Assembly (NCBI RefSeq): GCF_036240795.1
Contig: NZ_CP108454.1
Span: 4,526,001-4,590,000, forward strand
Origin: Streptomyces sp. NBC_01268
GTDB lineage: Bacteria > Actinomycetota > Actinomycetes > Streptomycetales > Streptomycetaceae
Direction: 5' to 3'
Length of the DNA stretch: 64,000 nt
Under the pieces are notes generated by a model, which saw nothing but the letters and a program-made list of their open reading frames with translations, made no database searches and was not told the origin of the DNA. Both the position numbers and the translations under genes were made by a program. This document shows positions 9,115 through 18,273 of the stretch, in pieces; within the stretch, counting starts at the first letter, position 1; every line of letters starts with the position of its first letter.

Positions 9115-9564
9115 ATGACCGCACCAGCGCAGACGCCGGAGGAGGGGGACTCGGGGCTCGTCTTCGAATCCCTCGAAGCCTTCGTGAGCGAGTATCTGAC
9201 GGAGATTCTGCGGCGCCCGGTGGACGGGCAGCGTTTCGCCTGGTGCGCCGAGTGGTGGCGGCATCCCGAGGCGATCGTCCGCTTCGCAGGGATGTGGCGG
9301 TCCTTCGAGTACCTGAGGCTGGACGTGTCCATGGGGATGTCCAACTGGTGGCTGCACCACGCCGATCCGCACCTCGCGGTGCTGATGGACGCGTACCGGG
9401 GGCCGTTCGTGCACTGCACCGGTCCTCAGGGCCACCAGGAGGCGTACGGCCCGCTCCCGCACAGCCCGGTCCCGCCGGGCGTGCTGGACCTGCCTGCCTT
9501 CTCGCTGGCGGCTGCCGACGCGGAGCAGGCAGCCCAGGCCGACGCCGGCACCCGTCAGGCCTGA
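9115..9564 (+). CDS. DUF4913-like protein, third gene of the trypsin-STAND island
   Basis: A 149-residue protein containing the signature FVSEYLTEILRR...FAWCAEWWRHPEAI..FAGMWRSFEYLR.....MSNWWLHHADPHL, characteristic of DUF4913, a family common on Streptomyces plasmids and integrative elements. The tail is low-complexity Ala/Gln-rich. The ribosome binding site GAGAGGAG precedes ATG. It follows the STAND gene by 48 bases on the same strand and overlaps the convergent otsA gene by 10 bases. Association with the conflict system is inferred from position; the biochemical function is unknown. Confidence 0.75.
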   Translation: MTAPAQTPEEGDSGLVFESLEAFVSEYLTEILRRPVDGQRFAWCAEWWRHPEAIVRFAGMWRSFEYLRLDVSMGMSNWWLHHADPHLAVLMDAYRGPFVHCTGPQGHQEAYGPLPHSPVPPGVLDLPAFSLAAADAEQAAQADAGTRQA

Positions 9565-10910
9565 CGCACCGCGTCCAGCTGCGCCAGGAACCACTCCCGG
9601 GGCGGCAGCGCCGTCGCCGCGGTGGCGAGGCGCTTCGTGCGTTCGGCGCGTTCGGGGGCCGGCATCGACAGGGCCTCGTGGAGGGCCACGGCGGTCTGCG
9701 TCACGTCGTAGGGGTTCACCGTGAGGGCGTCCTCGCCCAGCTCCTCGTACGCGCCCGCCTCGCGGGACAGGACCAGGGCGCAGCCCTCGTCGGAGACGAC
9801 GGGGATCTCCTTGGCGACCAGGTTCATGCCGTCGCGGACGGGGTTGACCAGGGCGACGTCCGCCAGCCGGTAGGCGGCGAGGGAGCGGGTGAAGTCGTCC
9901 TGGACGGAGAGCAGGACGGGCTGCCAGTCGGGGGTGCCGAACTCCTCGTTGACCGCCTCGGCGAGCTCGGTGACCGAGGCCGTGTACGCGCGGTAGACCT
10001 CCAGGTCCTGCCGGGAGGGGTACGCGGAGGCCAGGTGGACGACCCGGCCGCGCCACTCGGGGCGGGTGGCGAGGAGCTCGCGGTAGGCGAGCAGGCCGCG
10101 CGGGATGTTCTTGGAGAGTTCCGTGCGGTCGACGCGGACGATGGTCTTCCGGCCGCCGGTCTCGGCGCGCAGGTCGGCGAGGCGCGCGTCGACCGCGGGG
10201 CGGTGGGCGAGGGCACGCAGCTCGTCGCCGTCGACGCCCAGGGGGTACGCGGCGACGCGGGTGGTGGCGTCGACGAGCGGGTCGGCGAGGAAGGCGGAGG
10301 CCCAGGCGCGGGTGTGGAAGCCGCGCTCGTCCGCGCCGAGCATGCCCTCGACCAGCTCGCGGTGGATGTCGTCGGGCAGCATCTCCAGGTAGCCGGGCGC
10401 CGCCCACGGGGTGTGCGTGAAGTGCCCGATCCGCAGGTCCGGGCGGAGCGCGCGGAGCATGCCGGGGACGAGCGCCAGGTGGTAGTCCTGCACGAGGACC
10501 GCCGCGCCGGGGTCCGCCGCCTCGGCGAGGGCCTCGGCGAAGGCGCGGTTGTAGGCGCGGTAGGAGCCCCAGCGGCGGCGGAAGTCCGCGTCGAAGACGG
10601 GCTCGCGCGGGATGTCGTACAGGTGGTGGTGGAGGAACCAGAGCACCGAGTTCGCGATGCCGTTGTACGCGTCGGCGTACACCTCCGGGTCGATGTCCAG
10701 CATGCGTACGCCCGGTTCGGCGACCCCGCGGCGGACGGCCTCGCGATCGCCGTCGCCGAGCGCGGCGCACACCCAGAGGCCGCCCTCCGAGGAGACGGCG
10801 CTCAGGCCCGAGACGAGCCCGCCGCCGCCCCGCCGGGTGTCCAGGGAGCCGTCGTCACGCACGGTGTACGAGACCGGGCCGCGGTTCGATGCCACGAGGA
10901 CGGTAGCCAT
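9555..10910 (-). CDS. otsA: Trehalose-6-phosphate synthase (alpha,alpha-, UDP-forming)
   Basis: A GT20 retaining glycosyltransferase that joins glucose from a sugar nucleotide to glucose-6-phosphate. The 451-residue product has the N-terminal loop RGGGGLVSGL, the donor-site motif QDYHLALVPGMLR, VDRTELSKNIPRGLL and the C-terminal nucleotide motif NPVRDGMNLVAKE. The product is the substrate of OtsB encoded at the other end of the insertion. The convergent neighbour's 3' end overlaps its own by 10 bases, so the two transcripts must interfere or end precisely. Confidence 0.95.
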   Translation of the reverse strand: MATVLVASNRGPVSYTVRDDGSLDTRRGGGGLVSGLSAVSSEGGLWVCAALGDGDREAVRRGVAEPGVRMLDIDPEVYADAYNGIANSVLWFLHHHLYDIPREPVFDADFRRRWGSYRAYNRAFAEALAEAADPGAAVLVQDYHLALVPGMLRALRPDLRIGHFTHTPWAAPGYLEMLPDDIHRELVEGMLGADERGFHTRAWASAFLADPLVDATTRVAAYPLGVDGDELRALAHRPAVDARLADLRAETGGRKTIVRVDRTELSKNIPRGLLAYRELLATRPEWRGRVVHLASAYPSRQDLEVYRAYTASVTELAEAVNEEFGTPDWQPVLLSVQDDFTRSLAAYRLADVALVNPVRDGMNLVAKEIPVVSDEGCALVLSREAGAYEELGEDALTVNPYDVTQTAVALHEALSMPAPERAERTKRLATAATALPPREWFLAQLDAVRQA

Positions 10911-11061
10911 ACGGCGAACCTAGCCCGTCCGGTAAACGCTCAAACGTACGGATACCAGACGGGCGGGTTCGGCCACGGAGGGTGTGCGGCCCGGTCCCGC
11001 GGGCGCCGGGCCCGGCGCGCCGAGCGGCCACGGCCGGTCCCGGTCGCCGCCGGTCCCGGTG

Positions 11062-12015
11062 TCACGCCACGCGGCGGTGCGCGTACTCCGCGATCTCCGC
11101 CATCGGCGGGCGTTCCTCCGTGTCCACCGGGTACGTGTGGGGCTCGAAGCCCTTCTCGCCCCGCTCGAACTGGGTCAGCCGCGGGCGCACCAGATGCCCG
11201 CGGGACAGGCGCAGCTGCGCCGTCCGGTAGATCGCGGCCGCCATCCGGCCCAGCGCCCGCCCGTCCTGGTGCCGGTGCTTGCGCACCCCCACGTCCACCT
11301 GCGCGAGGGCGTCCAGGCCCACCGTGTGCAGGGCGTCGACGAGCAGGCCCAGCTCCACTCCGTAACCGACCGGGAACGGCAGCCGTTCGAGCAGCGAGCG
11401 GCGGGCCGCGTACTCGCCGCCCAGCGGCTGGACGAAGCCGGCCAGCTGCGGCCAGTGCAGATTGAGCAGCGGGCGCGCCACCAGTTCCGTCACCCGACCG
11501 CCCTGACCAGGGGTGTCGCCGAGCGGGCGGTCGTACATCGCCTTCACGAAGTCGACGTCCGGATCGGTGAGCAGGGGGCCCACGATGCCGGTGACGAAGT
11601 CCGCGGAGAAGTCCCTGAGGTCCGCGTCCACGAAGCAGACCACGTCCCCGTTCGTCACCATGAGTGACCGCCACAGGACCTCGCCCTTGCCGGGCACCGC
11701 CGGTATCCGGGGCAGGATCGCGTCGCGCGCCACCACCCGCGCGCCGGCCGCCGCCGCGACCTCCGCCGTACGGTCCGTGGAGCCCGAGTCGATCACCACG
11801 AGCTCGTCCACCAGCGGGACCGCCTCGGTCATCAGCTCGCGGCGGATCACGGAGACGATCGTGCCGACCGTCGCCTCCTCGTTCAGCGCGGGCAGCACCA
11901 CGCTGACCCGCGTCCCCCGCTTGGCGGCGAGGACGCGCTCCAGCGGGCGGTCGGCAACGGACCAGGACCGCCGGGCCAGCCAGCGCTCCACCTCTTCCAG
12001 CAACGTGATCTCCAT
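11062..12015 (-). CDS. gpgS: Glucosyl-3-phosphoglycerate synthase
   Basis: A family 2-like/GT81 glycosyltransferase predicted to transfer glucose to 3-phosphoglycerate, the first step to glucosylglycerate-type solutes or methylglucose polysaccharide precursors. Visible motifs are VVLPALNEEATVG, VVIDSGSTDRT, the metal-binding DADLRDF and GYGVELGLLVDA; the C-terminus has KHRHQDGRALGRMA. I chose ATG 12015 (MEITLLEEVERWL; 317 residues). In-frame ATG 12090 and GTG-type starts further upstream would extend it into the divergent thrC leader. Its neighbour otsA fits an osmolyte locus. Confidence 0.85.
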   Translation of the reverse strand: MEITLLEEVERWLARRSWSVADRPLERVLAAKRGTRVSVVLPALNEEATVGTIVSVIRRELMTEAVPLVDELVVIDSGSTDRTAEVAAAAGARVVARDAILPRIPAVPGKGEVLWRSLMVTNGDVVCFVDADLRDFSADFVTGIVGPLLTDPDVDFVKAMYDRPLGDTPGQGGRVTELVARPLLNLHWPQLAGFVQPLGGEYAARRSLLERLPFPVGYGVELGLLVDALHTVGLDALAQVDVGVRKHRHQDGRALGRMAAAIYRTAQLRLSRGHLVRPRLTQFERGEKGFEPHTYPVDTEERPPMAEIAEYAHRRVA

Positions 12016-12123
12016 CTCGCGGATCGGACGACCGTCTCCACCTTCGTAGCCTTCGGTTACAGTCTTGAACAACGCGGATCCCCGATGCATGTCGGGGTGC
12101 CGACCGCGTCTCACAATCGAATA

Positions 12124-12260
12124 CCGCTCATCCAGAGGGGCAGAGGGAAACGGCCCGTTGAAGCCCCGGCAACCCTCCAGTCGGTTACTCGTCCTCCAGC
12201 GAGGTCCCCGACTAGGGAAGGTGCCAAATCCGTCTCATGGCGAAAAATTCGTCATGGGAA
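12124..12260 (+). promoter_or_regulatory. SAM-I (S-box) riboswitch upstream of threonine synthase
   Basis: The stretch contains the S-box core in order: CTCATCCAGAGGGGCAGAGG from 12127, then ACGGCCCGTTGAAGCC, the invariant GGCAACC, a variable P3-type stem, and AAGGTGCCAAATCC at about 12218-12231. Just after it an 8-bp hairpin (12237-12244 with 12248-12255, A-loop) precedes the purine-rich translation-initiation region. This suggests that SAM binding alters access to the ribosome binding site rather than only termination. The element is co-directional with thrC, whose start lies about 27 bases further on. Confidence 0.9.
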
Positions 12261-12286
12261 AGATGAGGAGAAAGGGCCTCGCCTCC

Positions 12287-13573
12287 ATGGCTGCACAGAC
12301 CGTCGCACCCGGAACCACCGTCGACCTCGGTCCCGCTTCCGGACTCTCTTGTCGCGAATGCGGCGAATCCTTCCCGCTCGGCCCGATCTTCGCCTGCGAG
12401 CTCTGTTTCGGCCCGCTCGAAGTCGCGTACGACCTGCCCTCCGGTGACCCGGAGGAGCTGCGCAAGCGCATCGAGGCCGGCCCCGCCAACATCTGGCGCT
12501 ACGCCCCGCTGCTGCCCGTCCCGGCCGACGTCGCCGAGAAGCCGAACCTGAACCCCGGCTGGACCCCGCTCGTCAAGGCCGACAACCTGGCCCGCGAGAT
12601 CGGCGTCGAGCCCGGCAAGCTGTTCGTCAAGGACGACTCCGGCAACCCGACCCACTCCTTCAAGGACCGGGTCGTCGCCCAGGCCATCGAGGCCGCCCGC
12701 GCCTTCGGCTTCACCACCCTGTCCTGCTCCTCCACCGGCAACCTGGCCGGCGCCGTCGGCGCGGCCGCCGCCCGGGCCGGCTTCCGCTCCTGCGTGTTCA
12801 TCCCGCACGACCTGGAACAGGGCAAGGTCGTCATGGCCGGTGTCTACGGCGGTGACCTCGTCGCCATCGAGGGCAACTACGACGACGTCAACCGCTTCTG
12901 CTCGGAGCTCATCGGCGACCCGCTCGGCGAGGGCTGGGGCTTCGTCAACGTCAACCTGCGCCCGTACTACGGCGAGGGCTCCAAGACGCTCGCGTACGAG
13001 ATCTGCGAGCAGCTCGGCTGGGTCATCCCCGACCAGCTGGTCATCCCGATCGCCTCCGGCTCGCAGCTCACCAAGATCGACAAGGGTCTGCAGGAGCTCA
13101 TCAAGCTGGGCCTGGTCGAGGACAAGCCGTACCGGATCTTCGGCGCCCAGGCCGAGGGCTGCTCCCCGGTCTCCGTCGCCTTCAAGGCCGGCCACGACGT
13201 GGTGAAGCCCCAGAAGCCGAACACCATCGCCAAGTCCCTCGCCATCGGCAACCCGGCCGACGGGCCGTACGTGCTCGACATCGCCCGCCGCACCGGCGGC
13301 GCCGTGGAGGACGTGAACGACGAGCAGGTCGTGGACGCGATCAAGCTGCTCGCCCGCACCGAGGGCATCTTCGCCGAGACCGCGGGCGGCGTGACCGTCG
13401 GCGTCACCAGGAAGCTGGTCGAGGCGGGTCTGATCGACCCGACGCTGACGACGGTGGTCCTCAACACCGGCGACGGCCTCAAGACCCTCGACGCCGTTGC
13501 CGACAGCTCTCAGGCGACCGCCACCATCCGCCCGAGCCTGGACGCGTTCCGCGACGCGGGCCTGGCCCACTGA
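12287..13573 (+). CDS. thrC: Threonine synthase
   Basis: A PLP-dependent fold-type II enzyme that converts O-phosphohomoserine to threonine. The 428-residue product has an N-terminal zinc-ribbon (CRECGESF and CELCFGPLE), typical of the longer actinobacterial type. The PLP lysine is Lys126 in HSFKDRVV, followed by SCSSTGNLAGAVGAAAAR for phosphate binding. Starts at 12254 and 12263 are in frame, but ATG 12287 fits the purine-rich leader best and matches the usual MAAQTVAP-type N-terminus. It is preceded by a SAM-I riboswitch, so SAM level should tune how much phosphohomoserine goes to threonine. A MoaD-like gene follows after 15 bases. Confidence 0.95.
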   Translation: MAAQTVAPGTTVDLGPASGLSCRECGESFPLGPIFACELCFGPLEVAYDLPSGDPEELRKRIEAGPANIWRYAPLLPVPADVAEKPNLNPGWTPLVKADNLAREIGVEPGKLFVKDDSGNPTHSFKDRVVAQAIEAARAFGFTTLSCSSTGNLAGAVGAAAARAGFRSCVFIPHDLEQGKVVMAGVYGGDLVAIEGNYDDVNRFCSELIGDPLGEGWGFVNVNLRPYYGEGSKTLAYEICEQLGWVIPDQLVIPIASGSQLTKIDKGLQELIKLGLVEDKPYRIFGAQAEGCSPVSVAFKAGHDVVKPQKPNTIAKSLAIGNPADGPYVLDIARRTGGAVEDVNDEQVVDAIKLLARTEGIFAETAGGVTVGVTRKLVEAGLIDPTLTTVVLNTGDGLKTLDAVADSSQATATIRPSLDAFRDAGLAH

Positions 13574-13588
13574 AAGGTACGTGACCCC

Positions 13589-13867
13589 ATGGCCGTCAAC
13601 GTCCGCATCCCCACCATCCTCCGCACCTACACCGGTGGTCAGTCCGAGGTGAAGGCGGAGGGCACGACCCTCGCCGAGGTCATCGCCGACCTGGAGAAGA
13701 ACCACGCGGGCATCGCCGCCCGTGTCCTGGACGACCAGGGCAAGCTGCGCCGCTTCGTCAACGTGTACGTCAACGACGACGACGTGCGCTTCGAGCAGGG
13801 CCTGGAGACCGCGACGCCGGACGGCGCGGGCGTCTCCATCATCCCGGCGGTCGCCGGCGGCTGCTGA
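13589..13867 (+). CDS. MoaD/ThiS-family sulfur carrier protein with GGC end
   Basis: A 92-residue ubiquitin-like sulfur carrier: beta-grasp pattern MAVNVRIPTILRTYTGGQ ... VNVYVNDDDVRF ... GAGVSIIPAVAGGC. The family is adenylated and thiocarboxylated at a terminal Gly-Gly by an E1-like enzyme. Here the Gly-Gly is followed by one extra Cys, so a JAMM-type protease would have to trim it first, as is known for some bacterial carriers. It is closest in style to mycobacterial CysO, which supplies sulfur for cysteine synthesis. It is co-transcribed with thrC. Confidence 0.85.
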   Translation: MAVNVRIPTILRTYTGGQSEVKAEGTTLAEVIADLEKNHAGIAARVLDDQGKLRRFVNVYVNDDDVRFEQGLETATPDGAGVSIIPAVAGGC

Positions 13868-13959
13868 GCCGCGGGGCCCGGTGGGCCCCCGGGGTCCGCT
13901 CGGGCCCCTCGGGCCTCCTCCGCCCCTTCCGCGCTTACCCGCGGTATCCGTCTTATCTG

Positions 13960-13997
13960 AATTGCCCCTTCCGCGAGAAGAAGCGGAGGGGGCAATT
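13960..13997 (+). terminator. Terminator after the thrC-MoaD unit
   Basis: A 15-bp stem (AATTGCCCCTTCCGC with GCGGAGGGGGCAATT, one G-U pair) closes an 8-base purine loop. It lies 93 bases after the MoaD-like gene and separates it from the cold-shock gene. Confidence 0.8.
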
Positions 13998-14329
13998 CTG
14001 CATGGTTGAGCGCGGTAGAGTTGGGGAAGTCCCCTCCGCTGCTCATGCCAGGCGCATATGAGAATGCGCCCGTGCGCGACAAGAAGCAGCCAAAGTGCCC
14101 GTGCCTTGTGTACCTTCTGCGCGCTTTGCCCGGCCCGACTTGACCCGGAATTCAAGGGAATCTCCCCAATTCGCCTTTCAGGCCTGCCCAGAATTCTCGT
14201 CCGATTGACCTGTTGCAGAGGGCAGTTGGGCAGATACATTCAGCCGCGGTCGACGCGTTCCGGCGCAGGGTCTGACCCGGGTCCGCGAAGTGCGGCCCCG
14301 CGCAAGGGCCAGTAATAGGGGAGTTAGGC
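13998..14329 (+). promoter_or_regulatory. Leader/promoter region of the cold-shock gene
   Basis: About 330 bases with noticeably lower GC than the genes around it and no supported coding frame. Cold-shock genes usually have long structured 5' leaders, and this stretch is placed to be one. A possible promoter is TTGCAG (14213) with TACATT (14235) at 16-base spacing; it is weak. The ribosome binding site GGGGAG lies 11-6 bases before the ATG. Confidence 0.4.
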
Positions 14330-14539
14330 ATGGCTCAGGGCACCGTCAAGTGGTTCAACGCGGAGAAGGGCTACGGCTTCATCGCGGTCGACGGTGGTGC
14401 GGATGTTTTCGTCCACTACAGCGCGATCCAGATGGACGGCTACCGCACCCTTGAAGAAGGGCAGCGGGTCGAGTTCGAGATCTCGCAGGGCCAGAAGGGT
14501 CCGCAGGCGGACATGGTCAAGCTCGCCGCCTCTGCCTGA
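14330..14539 (+). CDS. Cold-shock protein (CspA family)
   Basis: A 69-residue single cold-shock domain that binds single-stranded nucleic acid and acts as an RNA chaperone. RNP1 is KGYGFIAV and RNP2 is DVFVHYSAI; the N-terminus [17 protein letters not shown] is typical. It sits directly upstream of groEL2 as in other Streptomyces, where such genes are called cspA- or scoF-type. It has its own terminator, so it is a separate unit from groEL2. Confidence 0.95.
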   Translation: MAQGTVKWFNAEKGYGFIAVDGGADVFVHYSAIQMDGYRTLEEGQRVEFEISQGQKGPQADMVKLAASA

Positions 14540-14572
14540 GCGCGGCGCGATCGGCCACCGACGCACTTCCGT

Positions 14573-14609
14573 CGAGGGGCCCGCATCCAGACCGGATGCG
14601 GGCCCCTCG
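14573..14609 (+). terminator. Terminator after the cold-shock gene
   Basis: A perfect 16-bp GC-rich stem (CGAGGGGCCCGCATCC with its complement) encloses a 5-base loop, 34 bases past the stop codon. Confidence 0.85.
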
Positions 14610-14709
14610 TCATGTCCGGCGCCGGGCGGGGCGCCCCGCGGGGCGGACATGTGCGCCCGGCGCGTGCGCCCGGCTCGTGCTCCCAGGGGTGACCGATCCT
14701 CGGTAGTCG

Positions 14710-14736
14710 CTTGCACTCGCATGGGGCGAGTGCTAA
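14710..14736 (+). promoter_or_regulatory. CIRCE element 1 overlapping the groEL2 promoter
   Basis: CTTGCACTC - 9 bases - GAGTGCTAA is the first of two HrcA-binding inverted repeats; seven of nine bases of the left arm match TTAGCACTC and the right arm is perfect. A promoter TTGCAC (14711) - 17 - TAATCA (14734) lies inside the element, so HrcA binding would block RNA polymerase. Confidence 0.85.
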
Positions 14737-14745
14737 TCATTGGCG

Positions 14746-14772
14746 TTAGCACTCTGAAGGTGAGAGTGCTTA
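14746..14772 (+). promoter_or_regulatory. CIRCE element 2 upstream of groEL2
   Basis: TTAGCACTC - 9 bases - GAGTGCTTA has a perfect left arm and a right arm matching eight of nine bases of the CIRCE consensus. It starts 10 bases after element 1 and lies downstream of the likely start point. Two CIRCE copies are expected to give tight HrcA repression with heat-shock release. Confidence 0.9.
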
Positions 14773-14773
14773 A

Positions 14774-16525
<1,752 letters not shown>

Positions 16526-16561
16526 TCCTCGTAGAGGATCGGCGGTTCATCGCTGAACGCC

Positions 16562-16594
16562 GAAGGGCGGCACCCCGTGGGGGTGCCGCCCTTC
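16562..16594 (+). terminator. Terminator after groEL2
   Basis: A 14-bp stem (GAAGGGCGGCACCC with its complement) and a 5-base loop. Two smaller hairpins precede it (16524-16540, GATCCTC/GAGGATC, and one near 16541-16561), forming a strong multi-stem end for the chaperonin transcript. It also lies 24 bases past the end of the convergent secreted-protein gene. Confidence 0.85.
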
Positions 16595-16617
16595 AGTCGT
16601 GTGCGGAGCGCAGGAGG

Positions 16618-18273
16618 TCAGCGGACGTCGACGTAGTCGCCCTTGCCGGCCGAGTCGAAGTGCGACGCGTCACCGACGTGGACGAGGGTGTACGTGCCGT
16701 CCACCGTGGTCCGTGCCTTCAGGGCCGTCTGGCCCGCGGCGTTGGTGTGCCCCCAGGCGACGGTCTTCCACGTCTTCGAACCCCACGCGGCGAACCGCAG
16801 CTGCACCGGCTGGTTGGCCAGCGGCTTCCAGCCGCCCTGGTCGTGCTGCACCGTGCCGCGCACCGTGACCACGCCGCCCTTGCGGATCGGCTCCGGCGTC
16901 GCGTCCACCGACAGGACGCGGGTGGAGGTCCGGGTCACGTGGAAGGTGCGGCTGACGGACTCCGCGTAGGAGTCCGAGGTGAGCGTCCGCAGCCGGAACC
17001 AGCCGCCCCTGGACGCCAGGCCGAAGCCGAACGCCCGCCGCACATCGGTGGAGAGCTGCGTCGAGGCGACCTTCTTCCAACCGGTCAGCCCGTCCGGGGA
17101 CTGCTCCAGGAGCACCGTCTGCTGGGTCGTGTAGCCCGCCCAGTGCTCGTACGGGGAGCGGAACTGGCCGTACACGGCGAGCCGTCCGTCGCCGCCGAGC
17201 CGGTACCCCATCAGGGTCGTCCGGGTGTCCAGCGGCATGGCGAGCGGACCCGAGGCGTACAGCCCGTTCTGGAACATGCCCGTGCCCTGGACGCCCCACC
17301 CGGTGCTGTCCGGGCCCGGCGCGGCGACGAGCCGCACGGTGAACCGGCCGTCGGCGTCGGAACGCAGCGGCTTGCGGACCCCGTTGCCCAGGTACGCCTC
17401 CAGCGGCTCGTCGGCGACGGGCGTGCCGTCCACGGGATCGGTGACCCGGCCGGTGATCGTGACGGTCTCACCGTTCAGCGCGCGGGTCCGGTCGGCGGCG
17501 GCGGCGACCGTCATCTTCCTGGTCCGGATGTCGACGCTGTCGTAGATCCCGGCAGTGCCGTGCACCTCGTCGCTGTTCTCGCTGAACACCGCCCGGTACG
17601 CGTCCCAGCGCGTCCCCACCGCGACCGGCCCGGCGGCGAAGGTGCCGTCGGCGTCGGTCACGGCGGACCCGAGCGGCGTGTCGTCCGCCCAGCGCTCGAC
17701 GGTCACGGAGCGCCCGGGCAGCGGGACCTGGTCGCCGGACCCCGGCTGGATGCCGGCCAGCGCGCCCGTCGGGTGCCCGTTCCGGTCGGCCCAGGTGGCG
17801 GCGCCGGCGTCGAAGCGGGTCAGGAGCGGACGCAGGGTGAAGTCGAGGGTGCCCGCGTCCGTGCGCGTGACGGTGTTGCCGAGCGAGTCGGTGGCCGTCA
17901 CGTCGATCGCGTACCTGCCGAGCGCCGGGAGGGTGCCGCCGTCCTCGGTGAGCTTGAGCGTGGACTCCGGCGGCAGGGAGAACACGTTCCGGTCCGACGG
18001 GCTCGGGGCGAGCGAGGGCAGGTCGGCGAGGACGGCGTCGCCCCGGCGGATCCGGGCGGACACCGCGGTGACGGTGGCCTGTGGCGCGTCGGTCCACGCG
18101 GTCACCCGGAAGGTGCCGCGCAGGGTGTCGACGGTCTGGGCCCGGCCGATGCCCATGGTGGCGGGGGCCGGGGCGGGGTCCTCGGCGAGGGCGGGTGCCG
18201 CCCCGGCGCTCAGGGCGAGGACCGTGACGAGGGTGACGGCGGAGAGCCGCCGGAGGTCAGCGCGCATCGACAT
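16618..18273 (-). CDS. Secreted protein with Ig-like/carboxypeptidase-regulatory-like repeats
   Basis: A 551-residue exported protein of unknown function. Residues 1-30 are a Sec signal peptide ending APALA. Two segments read as beta-sandwich repeats of the kind VTITGRVTDPVDGTPVADEPLEAYL and VTVRGTVQHDQGGWKPLANQP, like modules of bacterial adhesins. No enzyme motif or sortase signal is seen. ATG 18273 has GAAGGA five bases upstream and overlaps the end of the upstream gene by 17 bases, so the two are translationally coupled. Both end in the similar tails DYVDVR and DFYVDAR, so they are probably diverged paralogues. Confidence 0.75.
   Translation of the reverse strand: MSMRADLRRLSAVTLVTVLALSAGAAPALAEDPAPAPATMGIGRAQTVDTLRGTFRVTAWTDAPQATVTAVSARIRRGDAVLADLPSLAPSPSDRNVFSLPPESTLKLTEDGGTLPALGRYAIDVTATDSLGNTVTRTDAGTLDFTLRPLLTRFDAGAATWADRNGHPTGALAGIQPGSGDQVPLPGRSVTVERWADDTPLGSAVTDADGTFAAGPVAVGTRWDAYRAVFSENSDEVHGTAGIYDSVDIRTRKMTVAAAADRTRALNGETVTITGRVTDPVDGTPVADEPLEAYLGNGVRKPLRSDADGRFTVRLVAAPGPDSTGWGVQGTGMFQNGLYASGPLAMPLDTRTTLMGYRLGGDGRLAVYGQFRSPYEHWAGYTTQQTVLLEQSPDGLTGWKKVASTQLSTDVRRAFGFGLASRGGWFRLRTLTSDSYAESVSRTFHVTRTSTRVLSVDATPEPIRKGGVVTVRGTVQHDQGGWKPLANQPVQLRFAAWGSKTWKTVAWGHTNAAGQTALKARTTVDGTYTLVHVGDASHFDSAGKGDYVDVR

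Noticed and set aside
5650..10770. A 1706-residue open frame on the minus strand opposite the STAND gene and otsA
   Set aside because: It is a GC-skew shadow: low-complexity Arg/Gly/Pro-rich product, no start signal, and it contradicts the intact conserved domains on the other strand.
14058..14315. Short open frame before the cold-shock gene
   Set aside because: No ribosome binding site, no similarity that I recognise, and lower GC third-position bias than real genes here; better read as a long cold-shock leader.
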